Shown here: positions 34,787 to 43,836 of the stretch, in pieces | How positions within the stretch are numbered: the stretch's first letter is position 1 | How the letters are laid out: each line of letters begins with the position of its first letter | Assembly: GCF_000170755.1 (NCBI RefSeq) | Contig: NZ_ABCK01000010.1 | Span: 1 to 64,000 of the forward strand | Direction of reading: 5' to 3' | Length of the DNA stretch: 64,000 nucleotides | Source: Lentisphaera araneosa HTCC2155 | GTDB taxonomy: Bacteria; Verrucomicrobiota; Lentisphaeria; Lentisphaerales; Lentisphaeraceae | Notes under the pieces: model-generated | The model's database searches: none | What the model saw: the letters and a program-made list of their open reading frames with translations, nothing else | Told to the model about the DNA's origin: nothing | Translations under genes and position numbers: made by a program

Positions 34787-36795
34787 TATTTTACCTCAAT
34801 AAGCTGAGAGCTACGCGGCGCTAGTTCCACGCACAAATACTGACCATTGACTGTTATGGACTCATGGCTCCAAAAGTCAGACAATTGCTCCTTAGCAGAA
34901 AGTTGAGCTTTATCTAAAGAAAGGGTGATGAGCTTGCTTTCATTGGACCAGTTAAAGAAGGCAATATGTTGCTTCACGCCAGCTTGTTTCATGGGGCCGT
35001 CATCTTCGTAGCGCACCTGCAAGATCTCTGGCAAGGGCTCTCCCGTGAAGGCTTTGTCATCGAGTACATGTACTTTATTTCCACGATCCGCATTTTCTAA
35101 GATTTTGTTAAAAATAGCAAACTGCTCTGGGCTATGCTCTTCTAATTTACCTCCGAACTCCAAGATTCCCTGGGTGATGTAGCACCAATTGAGACGGAAA
35201 AACTGTTCGTTTTCTGGGTTGTCACCAAAGCCAAGGCTATCCATGTTAAGGAGGAAGGTATCTTTGCCTTTAATCATGGTTTGAGCCAATGTGCCCGAGC
35301 AAGCTCGAACCTGCTCGCTCCAGGTTCCATCGTGGATATCGAAACCACAACGATAGGAATCGGCATTTAGACCGGGAAAAGGGTTGCCTGCACTAAAGGC
35401 AATACAGGTCATAAAAAAGCCTTCATCGCCAATGCGTTTGCGGATTTCGCTAAAGGCAAAATCACGCCATTCTATACCACTTTTATGGCCAAATCGACTA
35501 TCTTCTTTCAAGAACCACTGAGTCATAAAATCGTATTTCACACCCTCAAAGCCCCACTGAACAAAGAGTGCATCAAGAACTTTTAAATAGAACTCTCTGG
35601 CTTCGGGATGGGATAAATCAAGAAAACTCGATTGACCAATAATTCGAACTGAACCATCTTTATCTTTCTGTAACCACTCAGGTTTTTCCTTAGCTAAGGG
35701 TGAGGACAAGTAAACTTTTGGCGATAACCAAATACAGGGTTTTAGACCTAAGTCACGAATGCCATCGGCCACGATTTTCATACCATTGGGGAACTTTTCT
35801 TTATCGTAACCCTCAACTGGTACAGGATAAAATGAATCGATACCAGCATTGGGATTATTATAGGAATTGCGTAATGCTTGGTAGCCATCATCGATCAAGA
35901 AATGAGTACAATTAGGCATGTTTTCAGCCATGGCCTTGGCTCGATTTAGAATCAAATCTTCTGTGATATTGCCAAAGGTTCCATAATTCCAAGTACAAAA
36001 CACGCCTTCGCGCAACATCTTTGAATTCTTGCCTTGAAAGTTATGGTGCTGGTTAAGCTTTGCCACATAATCATCGAAGGCATATTGGGGGTGAGTATCG
36101 TACTTTAATTGATAAAAGACTCGAGAGACTTCAACTCTCTCACCTGCGGCTAAACTAAAGGCATCGCTCAGTGTGTACTTTTGTAAACCCTCATAAGTTT
36201 TGATAAACTTGCTATCAGACTCACCTTCTAGCCCCAAGTTCCACGAACGCTCAAACTTAACTTGATTTAAATCTCCTTGGACTAAAACAACTGAATGCTC
36301 ACGATCAAACTCTACGGCAAAAACCGGAAAGTGGTTCGCTTCGTCACTATTGATGTGTACCGCATCATAAGGAATACACTTGATATAGGGATGCTCCACA
36401 CGAAAGCGGGGATATTTTTCCGTTTTGATGTTGGATGAATGGAAGTAACGCACTCGATAATAATCAATCAATTTCATCTCTCTTGTGTAACATAATTCTG
36501 CGTCACTAGCCAAGATGCCATCTCGGATTGAATTCAGTTCCAAAACTTGCTCAGACGTATTGATGATACTGCGGCTTAAAACCAGACTATTGCTCTCGCC
36601 ATCAAGAGTAAAATTAATCTCTTCTTGATAGCCTGAACCCGACAAAAGCACAGTGCCACCTTGATCAGATAACGTATTGGATAATTCTTGTAGCTTAGAA
36701 CTTAAGACTCCATTGAGCTCAAATTGTAAATTCCTCCAACCATTACCCTCTTGATCCACAAAGGAAAAAGCTCCATCTTTATAAGTAAAATTCAT
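34786..36795 (-). CDS. GH36-type alpha-galactosidase, copy B
   Basis: A 669-residue GH36-type enzyme. The start is ATG 36795 (MNFTYKDGAFSF), which aligns with copy A; a TTG at 36804 is open but unlikely. The barrel with HFLIDDGYQ, GVKYDF and CGFDIHDGTW is nearly identical to copy A. The first about 217 residues and the EEHSPEQFAIFNKILENADRG segment differ. It lies 14 bases downstream of the sulfatase gene, so desulfation and galactose release are probably coexpressed. Confidence 0.86.
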   Translation of the reverse strand: MNFTYKDGAFSFVDQEGNGWRNLQFELNGVLSSKLQELSNTLSDQGGTVLLSGSGYQEEINFTLDGESNSLVLSRSIINTSEQVLELNSIRDGILASDAELCYTREMKLIDYYRVRYFHSSNIKTEKYPRFRVEHPYIKCIPYDAVHINSDEANHFPVFAVEFDREHSVVLVQGDLNQVKFERSWNLGLEGESDSKFIKTYEGLQKYTLSDAFSLAAGERVEVSRVFYQLKYDTHPQYAFDDYVAKLNQHHNFQGKNSKMLREGVFCTWNYGTFGNITEDLILNRAKAMAENMPNCTHFLIDDGYQALRNSYNNPNAGIDSFYPVPVEGYDKEKFPNGMKIVADGIRDLGLKPCIWLSPKVYLSSPLAKEKPEWLQKDKDGSVRIIGQSSFLDLSHPEAREFYLKVLDALFVQWGFEGVKYDFMTQWFLKEDSRFGHKSGIEWRDFAFSEIRKRIGDEGFFMTCIAFSAGNPFPGLNADSYRCGFDIHDGTWSEQVRACSGTLAQTMIKGKDTFLLNMDSLGFGDNPENEQFFRLNWCYITQGILEFGGKLEEHSPEQFAIFNKILENADRGNKVHVLDDKAFTGEPLPEILQVRYEDDGPMKQAGVKQHIAFFNWSNESKLITLSLDKAQLSAKEQLSDFWSHESITVNGQYLCVELAPRSSQLIEVK

Positions 36796-36809
36796 CTTAT
36801 TCAACTCTT

Positions 36810-38318
36810 TTATTTAGCCTGTGGCGGCCAAGGTTTTTTTGTTTCATAGACTTTTATTAGGTCGCTGTAGTAAGCCTTCTCTTTCTGCAAAAGTGCCGAG
36901 AAACTATGCTTTCTTTTTTTATTAATAACTTGATCCAGTTCATTATAGGTTTTTCGCTGATAACTCATATGGTAATTGAGTACTTGCTGCATCAAATCCA
37001 TGCGAATGCTTTGGTAGTCGGCATGGGACCACAAGTTGTTTAATTCATCCGGATCATTGCCGCGATCATAAAGCTCACCCTCACCCGTCTCACGATAGTA
37101 AACAAGTCGGTATTGCTTAGTACGTATGGCAGTAGAAGTGTGATGTTCGCAAATAATCGCATCACTACCCTTGGCTTCACCCTTAGCGACTGGAACTAAA
37201 CTGCGGCCATCCACATTGTCTGGAGCCTGGATATTGCACAAATCACATAGTGTCGCGTACCAATCAACTGATTCAACCAATTCTTTGTTTTTTACACCTG
37301 TTGGACCGCCGGGCCATTTGAGTAAAAATGGAATTCGATGAATCGATTCATAGATGCCAAGATTCTTTAAAAAGAGTCCATGCTCACCCGCAAAATCACC
37401 GTGATCGGCTGTATAAAAAATGATGGTGTTATCGTACTCTCCCGTTTCTTTGAGGTGATCAATGACGCGACCAATTTCTTCATCAATCTTAGTGATCAAT
37501 GCATAATAACTGGCCAGGGCCCGTTTGAGTTTGGCTTCATCCGCTACACACATGGGGTAGTCGCCAGGATTCGCCACATAATCTTGCATGAATTGCGGTT
37601 TACCAACAAACTTATTCTCAAATAAATCGCTGATACTCTCTGGCAAAACGATATCTTCTGGATTGTACATATCGAAATCTTCTGGAGCCGGCGTAATAGG
37701 GTCATGGGGACGCTGAAAACTCATCTTTAAAAAGAAGGGACGATCCTGATCGCGATTTTCCAAAAACTCCAAACTCTTATTGCCCGTGTAATGCTCAATT
37801 GAATGCTTATAAGGCAAAGAAGCTGGCTGTGAACCATCGAGTGTCTGTTGACCTTCTTTTGGAGAACCCTCTTCGTAGTGATCTGCTAGGCCACGCTGAG
37901 CGAGGTAATCGAAGTAGTGACAAGTATGGGGATCATTATCATCTGCATCACACATATCCGTGTAACGAATGTATTCAAAGCCCTCTTTGTCCCAGCCCGT
38001 AATCATGTGACTCTTGCCAACGAGTCCCGTTTGGTAACCAAAACGGCGAAAGAGGCTTGATAGAGTATTAGGATTAGGAGTCGTAACATCGTTATTTCTA
38101 TTGCCCAAATAGCCGTGATTATTGGTGTATAAGCCAGTGATAAAACTCAGGCGAGAAGGACTGCAAATGGGATTGTTACAAAAGCCCTGTTCAAATTCTA
38201 CTCCCTCATTAGCCAAATCGTCTAGATTGGGAGTTTTCACATTTGGGTTACCTGCATAACCGGTGCAATTAGCATTGTGCTGATCACTCATCAGCCATAA
38301 AACATTTGGTTTAGACAT
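36810..38318 (-). CDS. Formylglycine-type sulfatase
   Basis: A 502-residue S1-type sulfatase with the modification motif CSPSR (C52), the metal Asp segment MSDQHN, and YTADHGDFAGEHG. The pattern resembles carbohydrate sulfatases from marine degraders. No signal peptide is seen, so either it acts in the cytoplasm or it uses an unrecognised route. Maturation needs a formylglycine-generating enzyme (FGE or anSME) that is not in the window. It is present in copy B only. It sits between GH36 and GH5-GH43 genes with short spacers, and AGG precedes the start. Confidence 0.92.
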   Translation of the reverse strand: MSKPNVLWLMSDQHNANCTGYAGNPNVKTPNLDDLANEGVEFEQGFCNNPICSPSRLSFITGLYTNNHGYLGNRNNDVTTPNPNTLSSLFRRFGYQTGLVGKSHMITGWDKEGFEYIRYTDMCDADDNDPHTCHYFDYLAQRGLADHYEEGSPKEGQQTLDGSQPASLPYKHSIEHYTGNKSLEFLENRDQDRPFFLKMSFQRPHDPITPAPEDFDMYNPEDIVLPESISDLFENKFVGKPQFMQDYVANPGDYPMCVADEAKLKRALASYYALITKIDEEIGRVIDHLKETGEYDNTIIFYTADHGDFAGEHGLFLKNLGIYESIHRIPFLLKWPGGPTGVKNKELVESVDWYATLCDLCNIQAPDNVDGRSLVPVAKGEAKGSDAIICEHHTSTAIRTKQYRLVYYRETGEGELYDRGNDPDELNNLWSHADYQSIRMDLMQQVLNYHMSYQRKTYNELDQVINKKRKHSFSALLQKEKAYYSDLIKVYETKKPWPPQAK

Positions 38319-38326
38319 GATTCAAC

Positions 38327-40327
38327 CTACTTATTTAATTTCCATTCATCGTGGTAAACCACATGGGCAAAACGATTATTTTTTTTATCGAATTCGACGG
38401 GTAGCCAGACGTAACGAGAATCACCCAAATCATCCTGATTCCAGCGGTCCGCCATAAAGATTACCTGATCTTCTTTGCCGTCTTCCTGAACCACAAGAGC
38501 AAAGGAGCTTTGTGACTCAAAAGTCGTCGCTTGGTGCTCGGGGTCACCCTTAAGGCATTCACCACCACGTAGAGTAAACCAATCGCCCATGATGTCTTCT
38601 GCTGTAGTCAACCATGCACGGTTATCATTCCAGCCCGTACAGGCGGAAGTGAAGAGATAATAATAGCCATTTTTCTTAATGATTGCGGGTGCTTCGCGAA
38701 CCATATTGATTAAGATACGGTGCGGTTCCCCTACTGGCTTGGTAAAGCTTTCATCCAGCAAGGAAATATGTATTGTTGAGTTATTCTCAGAAGTATAAAT
38801 TAAATACCCCTTACCATCATCATCTTTAAAGAGGGTCATATCACGCAACATGCTGTCATTGGGTTGCATACTGCCTAGGTATTCAAAAGGACCTGTTGGT
38901 GAATCGGCAATGGCCACCCCACCCTTTGCCCAGGAGTAATCTTCGGCATCCAAGTGGAACCACATGACATACTTGCCTGTCGCATCATTATAAAGTACTT
39001 TTGGACGCTCCAAGACATTGCGTGGATGCAATTCATGGCCTTCTTCATTAACAGCTTCAAGAGCCAAGCCTTCATACTTCCAATTGTAGAGGTCTTTGGA
39101 GGAATAACAGGATACACCAATTAGCGGAGTACGAGCTGTCCCCAAGGAATTGACCGTTGTTTCGGCATCTTTATTTTCGCCATACCAGTAGTAGGTATCG
39201 TCAATTTTGATAATACCACCACCGTGGGCCTGAATTGGTTTACCATCTACATCATTCCAGACTTTTCCCGGTCGAAAGCTATCATAGGGCGCATTGGCAT
39301 CCGCTTGTGTGTCAAAAGGATTATTTTCTATTGGGTACTGAGCCACCACATCGTTGATGGCTTCATGACCTTTGCGAAGCTGACCATTTTTGCGGATAAA
39401 GCAAAGATCTTCTGGAGCGCCCCAGCCATAGACTAAACCAACTTCTTCGCCGTGGGCATCCATCGCTGGACTCTCGCAAAGAATATAAGGAACCATGCCG
39501 GCACCAATCTCGAGAAAGACACTTAGTCCAGGGATATTCTCTGCGCGCTTCTCATCATCCCAAGCACCCCATGAGCATTCATTTACACACCAGGGTAAAT
39601 TGTGCTTATTACAAAAATCAACGGTTTGCTTTACATTCTCACGAAATTTTTCAAGCGTCATGCAGTGAGGCACGTAATAACGGTGTGTTAAAATACAATC
39701 CACAAAGTGCACCACTCGCTCGTCATCACGCACGGGACCAAAATTTCCGACTCCAATAGGCGCCTGAACACCATGTGTACGCAGTTCTTCAGCTGATTTT
39801 TCAAGTAGCAGGAAGATCGCTTCACGAACAAAATCGCCTTCTTCTTTGTATTCCAGCCCTGGTTCATTACATAAATCCCATGCAGCAATAATATCATCCT
39901 TTGCATACAATTCAGCAATATCCTTGACGAAATCCAAATAAAGCACACGTAAGTTGTGACCACCCTCATCGGGATGTTTGCACTTTAAGATGCGATCGGC
40001 ATCGGTTGAAGTAAAAAATCCAAAAACGGGAATACCTGGAACTCCATTAAACAAAACAGGCATGACCTTTAGGCCGAGCTTACGATTGATCTCGACTTCT
40101 TTTTGTAGGTTCTTTAAAAACAGTTCACGGTTATCCCACCATGCATCAAGCGACAACCAAATACGTGTTGTGTTGTACCAAGGGAAATAGTTAATCCCCC
40201 GGCGCAGTTCCTCTTCAATTGTTGCAGGATTAAAGCGATCCAACCAACGGGGAATACCGTGACCTGCAAAGGAAGGTTGGTAGTTAAAGCCACGTATGTG
40301 ACTGAGGGAAGTATTGTTAAGTTTCAT
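38327..40327 (-). CDS. GH5-like / GH43-like bifunctional glycoside hydrolase
   Basis: A 666-residue two-domain protein. Residues 1 to about 340 form a TIM barrel of GH5/clan A type, with LCNEPG (E155, acid/base candidate) and CVNECSWG (E250, nucleophile candidate). Residues about 355-666 are a GH43-like five-blade propeller starting DVDGKPIQAHGGGI and YYWYGENKD, the pattern of the GH43_24/GH43_34 galactan-active groups. The Asp base at the usual N-terminal position is not seen, as known for some of those groups. There is no signal peptide. A galactan backbone or side-chain role is inferred. Its remnant in copy A ends at a nonsense codon. Confidence 0.75.
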   Translation of the reverse strand: MKLNNTSLSHIRGFNYQPSFAGHGIPRWLDRFNPATIEEELRRGINYFPWYNTTRIWLSLDAWWDNRELFLKNLQKEVEINRKLGLKVMPVLFNGVPGIPVFGFFTSTDADRILKCKHPDEGGHNLRVLYLDFVKDIAELYAKDDIIAAWDLCNEPGLEYKEEGDFVREAIFLLLEKSAEELRTHGVQAPIGVGNFGPVRDDERVVHFVDCILTHRYYVPHCMTLEKFRENVKQTVDFCNKHNLPWCVNECSWGAWDDEKRAENIPGLSVFLEIGAGMVPYILCESPAMDAHGEEVGLVYGWGAPEDLCFIRKNGQLRKGHEAINDVVAQYPIENNPFDTQADANAPYDSFRPGKVWNDVDGKPIQAHGGGIIKIDDTYYWYGENKDAETTVNSLGTARTPLIGVSCYSSKDLYNWKYEGLALEAVNEEGHELHPRNVLERPKVLYNDATGKYVMWFHLDAEDYSWAKGGVAIADSPTGPFEYLGSMQPNDSMLRDMTLFKDDDGKGYLIYTSENNSTIHISLLDESFTKPVGEPHRILINMVREAPAIIKKNGYYYLFTSACTGWNDNRAWLTTAEDIMGDWFTLRGGECLKGDPEHQATTFESQSSFALVVQEDGKEDQVIFMADRWNQDDLGDSRYVWLPVEFDKKNNRFAHVVYHDEWKLNK

Positions 40328-40351
40328 TATTCTTACCTGAGTAATTGACCT

Positions 40352-41092
40352 TTAAATTGAAATTGTGTTTATTTCTTTATTTTGAGCTTTTTCATCTAAG
40401 AAAATGACCGAGATATTGGCCGCTGGGCGCGTTTTTTCTTCTTCTTTATCAGCGTAAGCTTTTTGTTGCAGGTATAGGCGGAAGTTCCCCTTGGCATTAA
40501 ATTGAATAATACAGGCACCCTGCTCGGCTTTAATGCTAGTGATGATTTGTTTGTTAGTTGGATCATCAAGAGGGGCAATAGCTAATTCACCTACACCCGC
40601 TTTAGCTGTTACAACGGTAATTAAGTTCGGCATTTCGTTTGTCACTTTAAAGTCCCAATAAGCCGCGATCTCTTTGTTTGCTTTCCATAAGTTCCCTGCT
40701 TGATTTGGTGAACCAGCCTCTTGGCCATCAACAATTAGATTCAATTCACGCTTCTTAAGGCTGTCGTGCAAGCGATCCTTACGAACCGTCTTTTCATTAA
40801 TAACTTTAATGAACTCAAAAGGTAAGCTCACATAAAAATAAGGTTCGTTAGCATCCCACCAGCCTTTTGCCTGATAGCGAAAAATAACATAGCCCTTTGA
40901 GCCTACCTGATTCGCTTGCAACTTGCCTTGACCAGCTAAATCAATACTACAAGCAGCTTGTCCTTGATTAAAAGCCTGGGAACTTATAGCCAAATCACCT
41001 TTGATGTTGGAGTAAAGGCTGACATTGCTTGCGACTTGCGCAAATAGACCTTGACTGAGGATGAGTAATGTTGATAGGTATTTTAGTTTCAT
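40352..41092 (-). CDS. Small secreted protein of unknown function (copy B)
   Basis: A 246-residue protein with a signal peptide (KLKYLSTLLILSQGLFAQVAS). It differs from copy A at a few sites and has five extra residues (GWWDANEPYFYVSLPFEF). The mature region is homologous to the C-terminal domain of 43837-47835. The repeated association with polysaccharide genes suggests a glycan-binding or surface role, which is inference. AAGGAAAC lies upstream of the start. Confidence 0.75.
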   Translation of the reverse strand: MKLKYLSTLLILSQGLFAQVASNVSLYSNIKGDLAISSQAFNQGQAACSIDLAGQGKLQANQVGSKGYVIFRYQAKGWWDANEPYFYVSLPFEFIKVINEKTVRKDRLHDSLKKRELNLIVDGQEAGSPNQAGNLWKANKEIAAYWDFKVTNEMPNLITVVTAKAGVGELAIAPLDDPTNKQIITSIKAEQGACIIQFNAKGNFRLYLQQKAYADKEEEKTRPAANISVIFLDEKAQNKEINTISI

Positions 41093-41161
41093 TTTTGTTT
41101 CCTTTTTTTTATAATTAAATTTTCTCTGAAGTGAAAGATGGCTGTAATTTTTTAAAATCGT

Positions 41162-42430
41162 TCATCTTTCAAGGACCCCTGCCTCACCACCGGCAAGACA
41201 GATACTTTCAATGCGCAGTTCCTGTGCTTCATCCTTGCTCAAAATTGGTCTTATTTCCAAAGTATGAATCGTATTGGGATCAAGATCAGTCATTAATAAT
41301 TGATAATGCTGACAGTTGCCTCCGAAACGTTTTGAGGAGGCATCAAATATCGTTTTTTTCTTACGACTCCATGTGCAAGGTTTACCATCAACAAAAGCCT
41401 CATATTTTCCAGATTTTATGGTTTCTTCTCCAAAAATCAAAACACTTTCAGCTTTGAATTTTACGATTAAAGGCTCAACCAATAATTTGTTTGTGATTGT
41501 TTCTTTGGTCTTCTTGTCTTTCTTTACATCCATATTTTTTGCCGAGACAACATCATCGAGCCAGCGTGGCATATAAGCATCATACCAGGCAGAAGTAATG
41601 GATGGGTACGTGACTTTCCAACCTTTTGGAAGCGCTCTGAGTTGCGAGAGGCGATTGCGCGACCAAGTCATATAAATGTCTTTATTCAGCATCTTTGCCG
41701 GTGGGGTGCAAGTCATGTTTTCGCTGATACCTTTTTGGAATGCTTGCCAAGCTACGTCAGCAAAAACTTGATAGCCGTAATCGCCCGGATGACCATTACT
41801 AAGATCAGTATAATATTCCCAAATTTTATCAATAGTATTTCTATCTGTGTCAACCAACTTTTTGATGTGAAGGACCGCATCTCCGACTGGTACGTGATAA
41901 GCCTCGGCTATTTTAAGGTGAGCCGTTCGCCCTCTCATCTTCTCGAGAGTACGCCCGGGGTTATAATCCCATGGGAAAGGAAAGATAACCTGTACAAGGG
42001 CAGCCTTACCCTCAGTTATAATCCTGCGCACCAATGATTCGTATGCCGCAAGCGTCTCAGGGTCATCACTGTAAATATTATCGTTCGCCGAGAAGTCCAA
42101 AAAGACAAGATCAGGCTTATATTTCAAACAATCGCGTTGCAAACGAAAGACACCGAGGTTTGAACGCGTACCACCAATAGCACCATCAATGAAGGTAAAG
42201 TGCGCTTCTGGATATTTCTCTTGCAGCTTTTCCGCTATTCTCGCCCTGTATGAAGTGCGAGATTGGTCGCTGGCACAGGCTCCCCACGTTAGAGATGCTC
42301 CAAAGAAAGCAACCGTCAGTCGCTCCCCTTTTTTTGCGGCTTTATCAAAAGCAGAAAAGGAACAATCCTGTGCAGCAACAGGCATGGCTAATCCGACAAC
42401 TGACAAAATAACAATTGAAATAGCTCTCAT
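41162..42430 (-). CDS. Secreted SGNH/GDSL-type hydrolase (carbohydrate esterase candidate)
   Basis: A 422-residue protein with a signal peptide ending near VAAQ (about residue 21). It shows the SGNH block I motif FFGASLTWGA, the Gly block GGTRSNLG, the Asn block LDFSANDN and a late His in SNGHPGDYGYQ. The Asp normally three residues before that His is Ser here, so the triad may be incomplete. A C-terminal beta domain covers about 270-422. It probably removes acyl groups outside the cytoplasm. It sits between the small secreted protein and a sulfatase on the same strand. Confidence 0.82.
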   Translation of the reverse strand: MRAISIVILSVVGLAMPVAAQDCSFSAFDKAAKKGERLTVAFFGASLTWGACASDQSRTSYRARIAEKLQEKYPEAHFTFIDGAIGGTRSNLGVFRLQRDCLKYKPDLVFLDFSANDNIYSDDPETLAAYESLVRRIITEGKAALVQVIFPFPWDYNPGRTLEKMRGRTAHLKIAEAYHVPVGDAVLHIKKLVDTDRNTIDKIWEYYTDLSNGHPGDYGYQVFADVAWQAFQKGISENMTCTPPAKMLNKDIYMTWSRNRLSQLRALPKGWKVTYPSITSAWYDAYMPRWLDDVVSAKNMDVKKDKKTKETITNKLLVEPLIVKFKAESVLIFGEETIKSGKYEAFVDGKPCTWSRKKKTIFDASSKRFGGNCQHYQLLMTDLDPNTIHTLEIRPILSKDEAQELRIESICLAGGEAGVLER

Positions 42431-42457
42431 TTTTTCACCTAATTTTAAACATAAGAA

Positions 42458-43783
42458 CTAAACTTTAGGAAATTCAAAGTCATCATTAATTTTTTGAGCC
42501 CAAGTTCTAATTAAATTATTTAATTCACTTCGTTTCTCATGAAACGCAGTATTAAAAGCTAAATTATTTTGCTCATAGGGGTCATCATTAAGATTAAACA
42601 GCAACCACTCGCCACCTCTTATGCACGCATATTTCCACCCATCCCGAGTAACCACACAGCGCCAAGCGTAAGCAGACTCTCTATCCCCAATTAATTGTGA
42701 ATAAGCACTGTCCGGCTCTTCGTACACCCGTTTTTCTAAGTTCACTCCTGTGCGCCTATGGGAGTAATCAAAACCTTCCATCCAATCGGGGATGTCGACC
42801 CCACAAAGCCCTAAACTTGTGGGAGCGATATCAACATGATTCACAAGGCCAGGAGTATTCCCACATCGACGTCCATCATAGGCCATTGGCTTACCACCAC
42901 CTATAATAAATGGTATACGAAGTGACTCCTCATATGGCACGCATTTACCGAATCGGCCCTGACTTCCCATCTGATCACCGTGATCACTAAAGAAGACGAT
43001 GTGTGTATCTTCAATCATCTCATTCTCTCTTAGGTAGTCAACAATTCGTCCAACATTGGCATCGACATTTTCAATCTGAGCATAATATCCTGAAGACTGG
43101 AAACGCGCTTCCTGTTCTGTATCGCTTGGAATATTTGGACGAAGCTCAAGTTGTTGTGCTTGATAACGACGATGCTCTGGAGGAGCTAAAGTTGGTAAAT
43201 GTGGAGGTTGCACAGACACAATCATAAAGAATGGATTGCTAGAATCCTTATATTTTGAAATTCGTTCAATCGCCATATCAGTCAGACAATCTGTTTCATA
43301 GCCAGGTAATCGATAGTGATCAATCTCTTTGCCATCTTCATGCCCGTGCACCCAACAGTCCCATTGACTATTATTATTATCGTAGCCGATCCATGTATCA
43401 AATCGACCCCGATCAATTACAGGCACTGTCTTAAGTGCTGAACGACCTTTCTCTTCTTTAATTCCTGCTAAATGCCACTTCCCAAGATAAATTGTATCGT
43501 ACTGATTATCATTAAACACGTCAGTTATTGTAGTAGTAGATGGATCAAGTCTATCCTCATGGATCTGAACTGAATGATTGTTTGCATATTTGCCTGTTAG
43601 CATGCTCGCTCGAAATGGGCAACACAAAGGATATCCAGATATCGCATTAGGAAAGTTCGTTCCACAAATTGACATGTTGTCGAGGTTAGGTGTAAAGATA
43701 TTTGGATCGCCGTTAACACCCATTGCCTGCCCTCGCATCTGATCGGCTATAAACCAGATTATATTTGAACGTTTTTCTTTCAT
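42458..43783 (-). CDS. Formylglycine-type sulfatase
   Basis: A 441-residue sulfatase with the modification motif CCPFR (C54), early metal segment FIADQMRGQ and FFSDHGDQMGSQG. It has no obvious signal peptide. It is not a close copy of the other two sulfatases in the window, so it probably targets a different sulfate ester. It is followed by the SGNH hydrolase after 27 bases and preceded by the 1332-residue lipoprotein. Confidence 0.92.
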   Translation of the reverse strand: MKEKRSNIIWFIADQMRGQAMGVNGDPNIFTPNLDNMSICGTNFPNAISGYPLCCPFRASMLTGKYANNHSVQIHEDRLDPSTTTITDVFNDNQYDTIYLGKWHLAGIKEEKGRSALKTVPVIDRGRFDTWIGYDNNNSQWDCWVHGHEDGKEIDHYRLPGYETDCLTDMAIERISKYKDSSNPFFMIVSVQPPHLPTLAPPEHRRYQAQQLELRPNIPSDTEQEARFQSSGYYAQIENVDANVGRIVDYLRENEMIEDTHIVFFSDHGDQMGSQGRFGKCVPYEESLRIPFIIGGGKPMAYDGRRCGNTPGLVNHVDIAPTSLGLCGVDIPDWMEGFDYSHRRTGVNLEKRVYEEPDSAYSQLIGDRESAYAWRCVVTRDGWKYACIRGGEWLLFNLNDDPYEQNNLAFNTAFHEKRSELNNLIRTWAQKINDDFEFPKV

Positions 43784-43836
43784 AGAAATATTTTTTCCTT
43801 AAATCTTAACAATAAGCTGTCTCAGACAGCGATTAT

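Larger units (their letters stand above)
32433..41092. repeat. Segmental duplication, copy B (partner 14357-21880)
   Basis: The more complete copy: hydrolase, GH67-like, GH36, sulfatase, GH5-GH43 and small secreted protein. Similarity begins exactly at the hydrolase stop codon, which is TGA in copy A and TAG here, and ends just upstream of the small secreted protein's start. hipBA and its spacer occupy the place held in copy A by a 38-base terminator region. Confidence 0.93.
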
